Source of the DNA: CALMEC01 sp963765105
GTDB taxonomy: Bacteria > Actinomycetota > Thermoleophilia > Miltoncostaeales > Miltoncostaeaceae
Assembly (NCBI GenBank): GCA_963765105.1
Contig: CAVXUW010000004.1
Span: forward strand, 124,001-188,000
DNA length: 64,000 nt
Reading direction: 5' to 3'
The notes beneath the pieces are model-generated. The model did no database searches. It worked only from the letters and a program-made list of their open reading frames with translations, and was not told the origin of the DNA. Positions 8,752-18,115 of this stretch are shown here, piece after piece. Within the stretch, counting starts at the first letter, position 1, and each line of letters opens with the position of its first letter. The translations under genes and the position numbers were made by a program.

Positions 8752-9732
8752 TCACCACGCGGCTTCTTTCGTCACCAAGCGTTCGGCCCCTGTCGGCACT
8801 CCCCGAATTGTCTGTGCGGATCGGACGGCGTCACGCACAGCTTCGGCCGCCAAATCCGCCGCAACGACACCGACGACGAATGGCTCACCGACCCGAGCAC
8901 CGGTTGCCAGGACAAACGCTGCATCCCCATCAAGTGGCGTGTTTACGGGGGAAACGGCCTGGGCGACACCGGCGTTTGCCATTCGCGTGACGGCTCCGAG
9001 GTCGGCAGCGCTCAGGAGCGCATCGGTGGCAACACACACCAAAGTGGTGTTCTGAGCGCCGCGAATCACACGCGGATGTTCGGGCGTTTGGTGGCGTGCC
9101 GCGGTTGTCGCGCGAAGGAATCCAATACTCGGCTCATACACGCCGGCCAGCACATCGCCGCGTTCGTCGAGAACATCACCAAACGCGTTCACCACGGCAA
9201 GCACCGCCACCCACGTGCCGTCAGGGAGCTTCGCACTCGCCGCCCCCAGGCCCCCTTTGCACCAGCCGCGTTGGCCGTTCCACTTCCCCACCGTCGCCCC
9301 GGTGCCCGCCCCCACGCTGCCGACGGCGTGCGCGTCGGATGATGCGGCGGCCGCGGCGGCATAGCCCTCCTCTGCGCCGGGTCGACGGGTGGCGATCCCC
9401 AGGTCGTAGATCACCGCCGTCGGCACGATCGGCACGCGGGCCATGGCGGTGTCGATGCCGAGGCCCTGCTCCTCGCACCAGCGCATCACCCCATCGGCCG
9501 TCGCAAGGCCGAATGCCGAACCGCCACTGAACACGAGGGCCGACACCTCGCGGTCGGGGCGACCCGAGGCAAAGAGCTCGGTCTCGCGGGCGCTGACGCC
9601 TCCCCCGCGCCCGTCGAGGCCACCGATCGTTCCGGGTGGTGGAACGATGACCGTGCAACCGGTGCCCGCATCGGTATCGGTCCAATGACCGACGCGGATG
9701 CCCGGGACGTCGGTTAGTCGACCGGCTGACAC
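8752..9732 (-). CDS. P1 family (DmpA/S58) self-processing peptidase
   Basis: The protein belongs to the DmpA family of N-terminal nucleophile aminopeptidases, which cleave themselves into two chains. The body shows LTDVPGIRVGHWTD, CTVIVPPPG, FSGGSAFGLATADGVMRW, VPTAVIYDL and GSVGAGTGATVGKW. The processing site should be in GAQNTTLVCVATDA, with threonine as the new N-terminal nucleophile. The GTG at 9732 gives 326 residues and overlaps the mutM stop by 19 bases. Substrate is unknown; characterised members cut small N-terminal or beta-peptides. Confidence 0.9.
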   Translation of the reverse strand: MSAGRLTDVPGIRVGHWTDTDAGTGCTVIVPPPGTIGGLDGRGGGVSARETELFASGRPDREVSALVFSGGSAFGLATADGVMRWCEEQGLGIDTAMARVPIVPTAVIYDLGIATRRPGAEEGYAAAAAASSDAHAVGSVGAGTGATVGKWNGQRGWCKGGLGAASAKLPDGTWVAVLAVVNAFGDVLDERGDVLAGVYEPSIGFLRATTAARHQTPEHPRVIRGAQNTTLVCVATDALLSAADLGAVTRMANAGVAQAVSPVNTPLDGDAAFVLATGARVGEPFVVGVVAADLAAEAVRDAVRSAQTIRGVPTGAERLVTKEAAW

Positions 9733-10550
9733 GACGGGCAGAAGTAGGTGCCGCGTTGGGCGACACGGGTCTTGACGATGGACGAACCGCATGTGAGACA
9801 GGGATCGCCCTCGTGCAGATGCACACGCAGGATGTCCTGCATCGACCCGGTCTCACCGAGGGTGTCGCGGTAGCGATCGATCGATGCCCCTCCGGAGCGA
9901 ATGCCAGCGCGCAACCGGTCACGCACCGCGTTTCGCAGGGCGGCCACCTCCGACGCCGTGAGTGAGCCCGCCTCGCGGGTGGGATGAAGCCTGGCTTGAA
10001 ACAGGGCCTCGTCGGCATAGATGTTCCCGACCCCGGCCACGAGACGCTGATCGAGCAGCGCCGCTTTGATCGAGGTGGACTTCCGCGCGAGCAGCCTCGC
10101 GAACACGGCTGCGGTGAAGTCGCTGCCGAGCGGTTCGACCCCGAGTTTGGCGCGCCAGTACCCCTCCGGGTCCGGGTGGTCGGCGGGAATGATCCAGGCA
10201 CGACCAAACCGGCGGGTGTCGGAGAAGTCGAGTGTCGACCCGCCGTCGAAGGTAACGCGCGCCCGGCGGTGCTTGTCGGCCGGGGCACGACCATCGGGGG
10301 CCACATGGATGCGCCCGGTCATGCGCAGGTGCATCACGAGGGTGTCGCCGCTGTCGAGCACCAGCAGCAGGTACTTGCCGCGCCGGTCGAGCCGCTCCAC
10401 CCGGCGTCCCTGAACCGCGCGACGAAAGGCGTTGGGGCTTGCCGGTGAGACCAACAGCGCATCATGGACCACCACTCGCTGGATCGTGCGACCGCGAATC
10501 GTCTCGTCGAGCTGGCGACGAACGGTCTCGACCTCGGGCAGCTCAGGCAC
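9714..10550 (-). CDS. mutM: formamidopyrimidine-DNA glycosylase
   Basis: MutM removes 8-oxoguanine and formamidopyrimidines and nicks the abasic site. The GTG at 10550 was chosen because the mature protein must begin with the catalytic proline: PELPEVETVRRQL follows directly. The beta-elimination lysine is in GRRGKYLLL-like RRGKYLLLVLD, and the helix-two-turn-helix is in VAGVGNIYADEALFQA. The zinc finger is CLTCGSS and CPSCQ at the C-terminus. Length is 278 residues. The start overlaps the deoA stop by eight bases. Confidence 0.95.
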   Translation of the reverse strand: MPELPEVETVRRQLDETIRGRTIQRVVVHDALLVSPASPNAFRRAVQGRRVERLDRRGKYLLLVLDSGDTLVMHLRMTGRIHVAPDGRAPADKHRRARVTFDGGSTLDFSDTRRFGRAWIIPADHPDPEGYWRAKLGVEPLGSDFTAAVFARLLARKSTSIKAALLDQRLVAGVGNIYADEALFQARLHPTREAGSLTASEVAALRNAVRDRLRAGIRSGGASIDRYRDTLGETGSMQDILRVHLHEGDPCLTCGSSIVKTRVAQRGTYFCPSCQPVD

Positions 10551-11862
10551 GCGGGTGGGACTCGGCCAGAACGAGCTTGGGTGCGTCGACCGCCTCGTCG
10601 CTGACGGTGTACGCGGCACGCACCATCTCGGCCGCGTGTTCACCGACGGATGGGTCGCGACAGTGGACGACTGCCACGGGTTGACCGACGCTCACGGTAT
10701 CGCCCACCTTCACGAGGAGCTCAACTCCCACGGCCGGGTCGATCTGCTGGTCGGGGTGAAGGCGCCCAGCGCCGAGCCAACGCGCCGCCTCACCGATTTC
10801 CCGTGCCCGGCATGCGGAGATGTAGCCGTCGTCCGTGGCCAACACGTCGAGCATCTCCGGCGCCTGCGGGAGGCGCCCGTCGTCGGTCCAGACCGCAGGG
10901 TCGCCTCCTTGTGCCCGTACCCATCGCTCGGCCATCGCGAGGGCCTCCCCGCGCTCGAGATGCTCGGCAGCGGCGACAACGCCTTCACCATCGGGAACCA
11001 CACCGGCCGCCTCGGCCAGCGACCCCGCGGCGAGTATGGACAGCTCGCGCAGATCGTCCGCCCCTCCACCACGCAAGACTTCTCCCGCGCCGCGCACCTC
11101 CAAGGCATTCCCCACCATGCGCCCCAAGGGTTGCTCCATCGAGCTGATGATGTAGCGCACGGTGCGGCCCCATGGCTCGCCAAGCCCCACCATGATCGTC
11201 GCGGCCTCCTGCGCGGCGGCGAGATCCGGGAAGAAGGCCCCTCCCCCGCATTTGATGTCGAGCACGATGGCTTGGGCGCCGCCGGCAATCTTCTTGCTCA
11301 TGATGGACGCGGCGATGAGCGCAGGACTTTGGACGGTGGCGGTTTGGTCACGCAGCGCGTACAGGCGTTTGTCGGCGGGCACGAGTCGTTCGCTCGCGCC
11401 GATCACCACGAGCCCGACGTCACGGAGTTGACGCAAGAACTCGGTCAACTCCAAATCAACGCGCATCCCAGGAATTGACTCCAGCTTGTCGAGCGTGCCG
11501 CCGGTGTGGCCAAGGCCGCGGCCGCTCATCTTCGCGACCTTCACGCCGAGCGACGCAGCGAGAGGCGCGACGACGAGTGTGATGGAGTCGCCCACACCCC
11601 CGGTGGAGTGTTTGTCGCCGGTGGGCCCGAACTTGCCGAGCTCGAGCCGGTCACCCGACGCGATCATTGCGCGAGTGAGCGCCTGCGTGGCCTCCATGTC
11701 GATGCCGTTGATACACACGGCCATGCACCAGGCCGACATTTGCGGATCGCCCACTGAGCCATCGACCCATGCGTCGACAAATGCAGCAACGTCGTCGGGG
11801 CCGATCGGCTCACCACGACGGGTGCGCTCGAGCAGCTCGAGGGGTTCGAGGGCGGCAACCAT
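10543..11862 (-). CDS. deoA: thymidine/pyrimidine-nucleoside phosphorylase
   Basis: This 439-residue enzyme splits thymidine or uridine with phosphate to give the base and (deoxy)ribose-1-phosphate. The phosphate and nucleoside site motifs are clear: KHSTGGVGD, KMSGRGLGHTGGTLDKLESI, and the family region ALRDQTATVQSPALIAASIMSKK. The C-terminal PYNP domain (VKVGDTVSVGQPVAVVH) is present. It heads the deoA-mutM-P1 peptidase run and is divergent from the PDZ-TPR gene. Specificity between thymidine and pyrimidine nucleosides is not decided here. Confidence 0.94.
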   Translation of the reverse strand: MVAALEPLELLERTRRGEPIGPDDVAAFVDAWVDGSVGDPQMSAWCMAVCINGIDMEATQALTRAMIASGDRLELGKFGPTGDKHSTGGVGDSITLVVAPLAASLGVKVAKMSGRGLGHTGGTLDKLESIPGMRVDLELTEFLRQLRDVGLVVIGASERLVPADKRLYALRDQTATVQSPALIAASIMSKKIAGGAQAIVLDIKCGGGAFFPDLAAAQEAATIMVGLGEPWGRTVRYIISSMEQPLGRMVGNALEVRGAGEVLRGGGADDLRELSILAAGSLAEAAGVVPDGEGVVAAAEHLERGEALAMAERWVRAQGGDPAVWTDDGRLPQAPEMLDVLATDDGYISACRAREIGEAARWLGAGRLHPDQQIDPAVGVELLVKVGDTVSVGQPVAVVHCRDPSVGEHAAEMVRAAYTVSDEAVDAPKLVLAESHPRA

Positions 11863-11904
11863 GCGGGCAGTGATTGTCGCATATCGGCTGGTACGCTGAG
11901 CAGG

Positions 11905-13233
11905 ATGCGTCCTTCCCGAATCGCGGTTGTGGCGGCGCTTGCCCTGACGGGATTCGCCGCGGTGGCCACATCAGCCCCCGCTCCCCCACCCGGATCGGCG
12001 GCCCCGGTGGTGAGGAAGCTCATCGCACCGAAAAACGTTGTGGCGCGCCCCGGGCATGCGCGGTTCCTCGTGGGCGTCCGAACACGCACGCCGGCACGTG
12101 TGATCGTGCGGGTTCTCAACGCCAAGGGCCGCGCCGTGACCACGGTGAAGACACCCGGTCAGCACGCTCCCGGACGTGCCTGGCTTCTGGTCAACGCCAC
12201 AAACGCCACGGGCTTTCAGCTTCCCGCGGGGCGGTACACCCTTCAGGTCTACGCCGTCGACGCCGCCAAAAAGTCGTCGAACGTCCTGACGCAGCCTCTG
12301 AAGCTGACCCTGCGCGCGCCACGAGGGACGCTCGCGGCGTACACGGTCCCGGCCTGGCCCAGCATGATCACGGGTGTGGCCACCACGCCCGGTGGGCAGA
12401 TCGTTGTGTCGGCGCCCGCCGGCACGGCCCCCGCCGCCGCGGGCCTTGCGGCGGGTGATGTCATCCGCGTGGTGAACGGACGCCCGGTGGAGCAGCGCGG
12501 TGCGTGGTTTGCCGCCATGCGAGAGCTCCCGGCGAATGCGCCCGTCGTCGTCGAGGCTGATCGCGCTGGAGTCCGCCAAACCCTCACCATGACGCTGCCG
12601 CCGGACTGGACCCCTCCGCCCAATCATTCGGCCACCATCACCGCCGCCGTGACCGCGTCACCAACGGTCACCGCCTACCGCTATGCAGCGGTTCGGGAGC
12701 GGCTTGATGCACGAGATGTCGCCGGTGCCAAGGCCCAGTGGGCAAGCCTCTGGCCCGCAGCCTCGCGAACGACGGCGCCGGGAGAGATGCTTGCCGGCGC
12801 GGTGCTCGCCGCCGATGGCGACCATCTCGGCGCCATCGGTTCGTTCAACCGGGCGCTCGTCGCCGACCCCACTATCTCGGCCGCACAGTTCGGGCGCGGC
12901 GTGGCCTTCACCGCCCGCCAACGCTACGACCGAGCCATCGAGGCGTTCACTCTGGCGACGACGATCGACCCCACCGACGGGGTTGCGCAAACCTTCCGTT
13001 CGTTCGGGCTCCTTCGCAGCGACATCTTCGCCGACGCCCTCGCTGCCGCTGACGCCGCGTTGGCACGTGACCGTCGCTACGACGAAGCCCGCATCGCCCG
13101 CGGTCTCGCGTTGATTGGCCTGGGGCGCAAGGTGGAAGGTACGGACGAGTTGAAGCTTGGCCTCAGCCTCATGAGCGACACGGCCCGCGCGCAGGCCATC
13201 ATCACGAACAACCTCGAGCCCAACGCACCGTAG
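11905..13233 (+). CDS. secreted protein with PDZ and TPR domains
   Basis: This 442-residue protein is not a known named gene. Residues 1-24 form a signal peptide (VVAALALTGFAAVATSAPA). A beta-sandwich like the FlgD/Ig type follows around 45-125 (LPAGRYTLQVYAVDA). A PDZ-like module covers about 140-225, with GLAAGDVIRVVNGRPVE. From about 280 to 440 there are tetratricopeptide-like repeats (GSFNRALVADPTISAAQFGRG, YDRAIEAFTLATTIDPTDG). There is no protease triad, so it is probably an exported scaffold or adaptor. The domain order is unusual. Confidence 0.8.
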   Translation: MRPSRIAVVAALALTGFAAVATSAPAPPPGSAAPVVRKLIAPKNVVARPGHARFLVGVRTRTPARVIVRVLNAKGRAVTTVKTPGQHAPGRAWLLVNATNATGFQLPAGRYTLQVYAVDAAKKSSNVLTQPLKLTLRAPRGTLAAYTVPAWPSMITGVATTPGGQIVVSAPAGTAPAAAGLAAGDVIRVVNGRPVEQRGAWFAAMRELPANAPVVVEADRAGVRQTLTMTLPPDWTPPPNHSATITAAVTASPTVTAYRYAAVRERLDARDVAGAKAQWASLWPAASRTTAPGEMLAGAVLAADGDHLGAIGSFNRALVADPTISAAQFGRGVAFTARQRYDRAIEAFTLATTIDPTDGVAQTFRSFGLLRSDIFADALAAADAALARDRRYDEARIARGLALIGLGRKVEGTDELKLGLSLMSDTARAQAIITNNLEPNAP

Positions 13234-13249
13234 GCGCAGTGTCGGGAGG

Positions 13250-13525
13250 CTAAAACTCCTCGGTGAGGTCGTTCGATCGCGGTGGACGCCGCCGCGGTGG
13301 CGGACGCCGGCTTCCTGTGGTGTGCCCCAGAAGCAGAGCGGTGATCGCCCCGACGAGAAGTCCCACCCAGAACCACCATTTCGACGTCCAGTTCTCAAAC
13401 AGCAGCCAAAACACGAGGACGCCGACAAAACCGACGAGCGCCATCAAGCGCTGCCGGGCTGGGGCGATATGAACGACCCAGGGACCGGCGACGGCGACGA
13501 AAAACAACAAGACGGCACGAAGCAC
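13250..13525 (-). CDS. small two-helix membrane protein of unknown function
   Basis: This protein of about 91 residues has hydrophobic segments VLRAVLLFFVAVAGPW, LMALVGFVGVLVFWLLF and WWFWVGLLVGAITALLLG. A basic, proline-rich tail (RRPPPRRRPPRSN) and LTEEF end follow. The longer frame starting at 13861 runs antisense into the next gene and is not supported. GTG 13525 is the best start seen. I do not recognise a family. It is convergent with the PDZ-TPR gene and divergent from the DUF429-like gene. Confidence 0.6.
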   Translation of the reverse strand: MLRAVLLFFVAVAGPWVVHIAPARQRLMALVGFVGVLVFWLLFENWTSKWWFWVGLLVGAITALLLGHTTGSRRPPPRRRPPRSNDLTEEF

Positions 13526-13630
13526 GATGTCAATGGTACCTGCACCCGCCGGACATGACACGGTCGAGAGGGTGTTCACCGGCCGCGTGCAGCGGAAAAT
13601 CACCGTCGATTTCGTGAGAATCTGTGGGGA

Positions 13631-14458
13631 GTGCGCGTTTTTGGCCTCCACCTCATGCCCATGATCGATCTGATCGAAAGCCCCCGCCTTTCGGCCCTGG
13701 TCGAGCTGGGCGAGGACGGTTCGCTCAGCAAAGTCGGCATGCATCGCAGCGTCGGCGACATCGTTCAGGCAGTGGGACCGGCCCCCGCAATTGTCGCTAT
13801 CGACGCCCCATTGGTGGTCACCAACGATGAGGGCCGCCGCGACCTGGAGCACCTTCTTCATTGGTGCGACGTCCCCGTCTTTCCCGTGTCACGGCGACGC
13901 TTGCAGACCGTCTTCGGTGGGCACCGGGGCGCAGAGCTGGTGGATCAGTCACCCCGCAATGCAATCCTGGTGGAGACCCCTCCCGACCTCGTCCTTCGTC
14001 AGTTCATGTGGCACGAACGCCGTCCCCAACGCCCCCTCGATTTAGCGGTCTACCGCACCGAGTGGATCGGGCTTCGGCCGCCGGCGTTTCGTCCGAAGGG
14101 AGCCGGGCGGGCACGTGGCCAGGGAATTCCGCACGTCCACCAGTTGATTGGCCGCCATGTTGACCTCGCCGGCTGGGCGCCTCACCCGTCGCCCGACGAC
14201 TGGCAGGCCATCGCTGATGCGGCCGTTCTCGACGCTGCGGCCTGCGCCTGGGTGGCACGAACGGCGATCACCGCCCCGGAGCAAACGCTGCGTCTCGGTC
14301 CCGAGGTTTCCGGATACCCACTGATCGTGGCGGATGACAACCTGCGTGAGCGCCTCGTCGTCAACGCCGACCGCCTCCGAAGCGGAGGAACGATCACCAG
14401 TGAGGTCGTTCCGTTGACGAATGCCCCAACGCCCCTTGGCGACCGGGGCCGCTCCTGA
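13631..14458 (+). CDS. DUF429-like predicted RNase H-fold protein
   Basis: The 275-residue product resembles the DUF429 group of predicted nucleases with an RNase H fold. The best cue is IVAIDAPLVV in the N-terminal third, followed by VPVFPVSRRRLQTVFGGHRGAELV and later LVETPPDLVLRQF. The C-terminal third has AIADAAVLDAAACAWVAR, another typical feature. The first strand reads VFGLHLMP where many members have an aspartate, so activity is uncertain. GTG 13631 is the longest start; ATG 13655 is possible. Its end overlaps the RodZ-like gene by 38 bases. Confidence 0.6.
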   Translation: MRVFGLHLMPMIDLIESPRLSALVELGEDGSLSKVGMHRSVGDIVQAVGPAPAIVAIDAPLVVTNDEGRRDLEHLLHWCDVPVFPVSRRRLQTVFGGHRGAELVDQSPRNAILVETPPDLVLRQFMWHERRPQRPLDLAVYRTEWIGLRPPAFRPKGAGRARGQGIPHVHQLIGRHVDLAGWAPHPSPDDWQAIADAAVLDAAACAWVARTAITAPEQTLRLGPEVSGYPLIVADDNLRERLVVNADRLRSGGTITSEVVPLTNAPTPLGDRGRS

Positions 14459-15257
14459 CAACATCGGTGAAGTGGTTCACCCCGGCTCAGAGTTTCGCGT
14501 TGCACGGGAGGCGCGCGGCGACCAGATCGACAGTGTGAGCGCCGCGACCGGCATCGCACCGAACGCCATTCGAGCCATCGAGGCCGGCGACACGAACGAA
14601 CTGCCACCGCCGGAGATCACGGCTGAGCTGGTGCGCCGCTACGCCACCTACCTCGGTATCGACCCCAACGTCTGGTCTGACGCCGACAACGTGAATGGTG
14701 ACGACGACGACACGCAGGAGATCCCCGTGGTCTCCCGCACACGGCGCGCTGACTCGAATCTGCTGTGGATCGGCGGCGGGGCCCTTGCCGGCCTTGTCGG
14801 GCTCGTCATTTTTGGCGGGGGCATCGGCGGAGGTGATGACGGCCCGTCACCGCCGTCACCAGCGTCCAAAGCGGCGCCGGTGGCCCGCCCCGCCGCACCA
14901 AAGCCTCAACCGAAACCCACGCCGGCACCCCCTGCAGAGGCGGACCCACCGTCGGAGACACTCCGCCCAACTTCTCCCGCGAACACCATGGTCCGCCTCA
15001 CACTCGACGCACAAAAGGGAAAGACGGTCTGGATGGAGGTGCGCGCCGATGACGTCCGCGGCAAGCAGCTGTTCGCCGGTGCGGTGGGAGGCGGTGTCAC
15101 ACGCACGATCGAGGCTCCTGATTCCCTCTACTTGAGCGTTGCCTGGGTGCCGAACGCGCGCATCTCCCTCAACGGGGAGATCGTCGATGCCGACGGGGGC
15201 ACCGAGGCCTACACGGTGACCGAGTCCGGGCTAAAGCGACTCACGGGCAGCGGTTAG
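14421..15257 (+). CDS. RodZ-like helix-turn-helix membrane protein
   Basis: The protein has the RodZ plan: an N-terminal cytoplasmic HTH_25 domain, one membrane helix, a Pro-rich spacer and a C-terminal DUF4115 domain. The HTH lies around residues 25-85 (FRVAREARGDQIDSVSAATG, RYATYLGIDP). The helix LLWIGGGALAGLVGLVIFGG is near 113-132. The spacer is rich in PKPQPKPTPAPP. The outer domain ends with ISLNGEIVDADGGTEAYTVT. RodZ links MreB to the envelope; whether this one shapes the cell is inferred. The start may instead be GTG 14472. Confidence 0.75.
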   Translation: MPQRPLATGAAPDNIGEVVHPGSEFRVAREARGDQIDSVSAATGIAPNAIRAIEAGDTNELPPPEITAELVRRYATYLGIDPNVWSDADNVNGDDDDTQEIPVVSRTRRADSNLLWIGGGALAGLVGLVIFGGGIGGGDDGPSPPSPASKAAPVARPAAPKPQPKPTPAPPAEADPPSETLRPTSPANTMVRLTLDAQKGKTVWMEVRADDVRGKQLFAGAVGGGVTRTIEAPDSLYLSVAWVPNARISLNGEIVDADGGTEAYTVTESGLKRLTGSG

Positions 15258-15356
15258 TGCCGCACAGAGCGGCCACTGCCGAGTGACGACGATTCGCTCC
15301 GCCGGAGACGGCGCTATGGTTCCCCGAAGTCTGATGTGGAGTGTGAGGAGATGGCG

Positions 15357-16976
15357 ATGCCCGACCGGGATGTGAGGTACGTGTTCGTCACGGGGGGCGT
15401 GGTGTCGGGTCTTGGCAAGGGCATCACCGCCGCCTCGTTGGGGACCCTGCTCAAGGCCCGAGGCGTTCGCGTGTCAATGCAGAAATGCGACCCGTATCTC
15501 AACGTCGACCCGGGAACGATGAGTCCGTACCAGCATGGCGAGGTCTTCGTGACCGAAGACGGCGCCGAGACCGACCTCGACCTTGGCCACTACGAGCGCT
15601 TCATCGACGAGAACCTCACGCGGGCCTCGAACGTGACAACAGGGGCGATCTACGACTCGGTCATCAAGAAGGAACGTCGCGGCGACTTCCTCGGGGCCAC
15701 CGTGCAGGTGATCCCCCACATCACCAACGCCATCAAGGAGCGCATCCGCCAAGCGGCCGCCGCCTCCAACGCCGAGGTCGTCATCATCGAAGTGGGTGGC
15801 ACTGTCGGTGACATCGAGTCGCTGCCGTTTCTCGAGGCCATCCGCCAGATGCGCAGCGAACTGGGTCGCGGACACGTGATTTTCGTCCACGTCACCTTGG
15901 TGCCGTTCCTCGAGTCGGTGGGCGAGTTGAAGACCAAGACCACCCAGCACTCTGTGCAAGAGCTTCGACGAATCGGAATCGAACCCGACGTGCTCGTGCT
16001 GCGCTCCGACCGTGAGTTGACCGCCGGTGTCAAGGAGAAGATCGCCTTGTACGGCGGCATCCCCGCCGGCGCGGTCATCTCAGCGACCGATGCCCCCGAC
16101 ATCTACATGGTGCCGCTGCGAATGGCGGAGGAAGGCCTCGACCGGGTCGTCTGCGAGCTGCTGAGCCTGTCGACGCCCGAGCCCGATGTCAGCGACTGGA
16201 CCGACTTCGTCCAGCAGATCGAGCGATGCGAAGGCACCGTCAAGATCGCGCTCGTCGGAAAGTATGTGCAACTGCACGACGCGTACCTGTCCGTGTCCGA
16301 GGCGTTGCGGCACGCGGCGATCCACCACGGCGTCAACCTCGAGATCGATTGGATCGACGCGGAAGCCCCCGACATGGATGAGCGCCTGGCGGCAGCCGAC
16401 GGCGTGCTGGTGCCCGGCGGTTTCGGCAGCCGCGGTATCGAAGGCAAGATCTCTGCGGTGAGGTATGCCCGTGAGCACGACAAGCCGTTTCTCGGCGTGT
16501 GTCTGGGGATGCAGGTTGCCATTATCGAGTTCGCACGTCACGTGGCCGACATGGACGGCGCCAACTCCACCGAGTTTGATCCCGAGACCCCATTCCGGGT
16601 GATCGACCTTCTGCCGGAGCAGCAGGGCATCGAGGACCGTGGCGGCACGATGCGGTTGGGGGCCGACCCGGTCTCGTTGGTCGACGGCACCCGCGGCCGC
16701 GCCTGCTACAGCGACGAGTCGGTCATTTACGAACGTCACCGTCACCGCTACGAGGTCAACCCCATGCTGCGCGCCCGCCTCGAGGACGCCGGCCTCGTCG
16801 TGAGCGGTCAGTCGCCGAACGCCCGGCTGGTGGAGATGATTGAGCTGCCGAACCTGCGCTGGTTCTGCGCATCGCAGTTTCACCCCGAGTTCAAAAGTCG
16901 GCCGACGAAGCCGGCACCGTTGTTTCGCGATTTCATCGGCGCCGCAGTGGGTGCGCGGCTGCCAGCCGCGTCGTGA
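15357..16976 (+). CDS. pyrG: CTP synthase
   Basis: PyrG makes CTP from UTP, ATP and glutamine. The ATG at 15357 lies six bases after GAGGAG and gives 539 residues. The synthase domain opens with YVFVTGGVVSGLGKGITAAS and contains KCDPYLNVDPGTMSPYQHGE. The glutamine amidotransferase domain has the nucleophile in FLGVCLGMQVA and the histidine-glutamate pair in FHPEFKSRP. The gene is followed by an M20 peptidase sharing GTGA with its stop. The 99 bases upstream carry no gene and presumably the promoter. Confidence 0.97.
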   Translation: MPDRDVRYVFVTGGVVSGLGKGITAASLGTLLKARGVRVSMQKCDPYLNVDPGTMSPYQHGEVFVTEDGAETDLDLGHYERFIDENLTRASNVTTGAIYDSVIKKERRGDFLGATVQVIPHITNAIKERIRQAAAASNAEVVIIEVGGTVGDIESLPFLEAIRQMRSELGRGHVIFVHVTLVPFLESVGELKTKTTQHSVQELRRIGIEPDVLVLRSDRELTAGVKEKIALYGGIPAGAVISATDAPDIYMVPLRMAEEGLDRVVCELLSLSTPEPDVSDWTDFVQQIERCEGTVKIALVGKYVQLHDAYLSVSEALRHAAIHHGVNLEIDWIDAEAPDMDERLAAADGVLVPGGFGSRGIEGKISAVRYAREHDKPFLGVCLGMQVAIIEFARHVADMDGANSTEFDPETPFRVIDLLPEQQGIEDRGGTMRLGADPVSLVDGTRGRACYSDESVIYERHRHRYEVNPMLRARLEDAGLVVSGQSPNARLVEMIELPNLRWFCASQFHPEFKSRPTKPAPLFRDFIGAAVGARLPAAS

Positions 16977-18115
16977 ACCCGGAGGCACTCGCCGCACTCC
17001 CTCCGGTGGCGCAGCTGATGGTTCGGCTGTGTGAGATTTCGTCCCCGTCGCGTGATGAGGGAGCAGTGGCCGCATTTGTCCGTGCCGAACTGGAGGCGCT
17101 GGGCGCTGAGATCACCGAAGACGATGCCGCGGCAGCGCTCCCCGCAGGATGCGGCAACATCGTGGCCCGCTTCCCGGCCACCAGCGACGGCGGCATACCG
17201 ATCGCACTGTGCGCACACCTCGATACCGTGCCCAACAGCGGGCCGATTGTGGTGGAGCTTGTCGATGGGTTCTTGACGAACGCCAACGACGACATCCTCG
17301 GCGGCGACAACAAGTCGGCTGTGGCTGCTGTCATCGAGGCCACCCGCCGCGTCGTCTCCGAGAATCGTCCCCACGCGGGGCTCGAGATTCTCCTGACCCC
17401 GTGCGAGGAGATTGGCCTGCGCGGCGCCGCTCATTTCGACCCGTCGCGGCTCACGGCAAAGATGGCGTTCGTGTTTGATCACACCGGTCCACTCGGCGGA
17501 ATCGTCTGTGCTGCGCCATCGCTGAAGAAGATCACCGCGACGTTCGTGGGCCGCACCGCACATGCCGGCATCGTCCCCGAGTTGGGGCGAAGCGCCATCG
17601 ACGCCGCCGCCCGCGCGATCAGCCGCATGCCCTTGGGACGTATCGACGAGGTCACCACGGCCAACATCGGCACCATTACCGGGGGCACCGCCACGAACGT
17701 CGTCTCCGAACGCTGCACCGTCACCGCCGAAACCCGCAGCCTCAACGACGGTGTTCTCGCCCAGCAGCTGATGGCCATGCTGGACGCCTTCGCCTGGGCG
17801 GCGACCGAGGGCGAGGTGGACCTCGAAACGCGGGTGGTGAATGAGTTCACGGGCTACCGCCTCAGCCCGCGCGACCCGCAGGTTCAGATCGCGATGACCG
17901 CACTCACCGCGTGTGGGTTGGAGCCTGAGTTGGTGGAGACCGGCGGTGGTTCCGATACCAACGCCTTCCTGCTCAACGGGCTTCCCTCAGTGAACCTGTG
18001 CAACGACATGGTCGACGTCCACACCGGCAACGAACGGATCGCCGTCACCAGCGTCGAGCGCACCGTCGACGTGGCCCTGGCCCTGATCGACACGGCGCGG
18101 GGGGCAAGTGCTTAG
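16973..18115 (+). CDS. M20 family metallopeptidase (peptidase T-like)
   Basis: This 380-residue cytoplasmic zinc peptidase resembles the PepT-like group. Metal-site motifs are LCAHLDTVP, DDILGGDNKSAVAAVIEA, TPCEEIGLRGAAHFD and DHTGP. The M20 dimerisation domain includes TAHAGIVPELGRSAIDAAARA. A C-terminal histidine is in VDVHTGNERI. The GTG start overlaps the pyrG stop. It is convergent with the FG-GAP gene, with a 4-base overlap of stops. Confidence 0.9.
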   Translation: MNPEALAALPPVAQLMVRLCEISSPSRDEGAVAAFVRAELEALGAEITEDDAAAALPAGCGNIVARFPATSDGGIPIALCAHLDTVPNSGPIVVELVDGFLTNANDDILGGDNKSAVAAVIEATRRVVSENRPHAGLEILLTPCEEIGLRGAAHFDPSRLTAKMAFVFDHTGPLGGIVCAAPSLKKITATFVGRTAHAGIVPELGRSAIDAAARAISRMPLGRIDEVTTANIGTITGGTATNVVSERCTVTAETRSLNDGVLAQQLMAMLDAFAWAATEGEVDLETRVVNEFTGYRLSPRDPQVQIAMTALTACGLEPELVETGGGSDTNAFLLNGLPSVNLCNDMVDVHTGNERIAVTSVERTVDVALALIDTARGASA

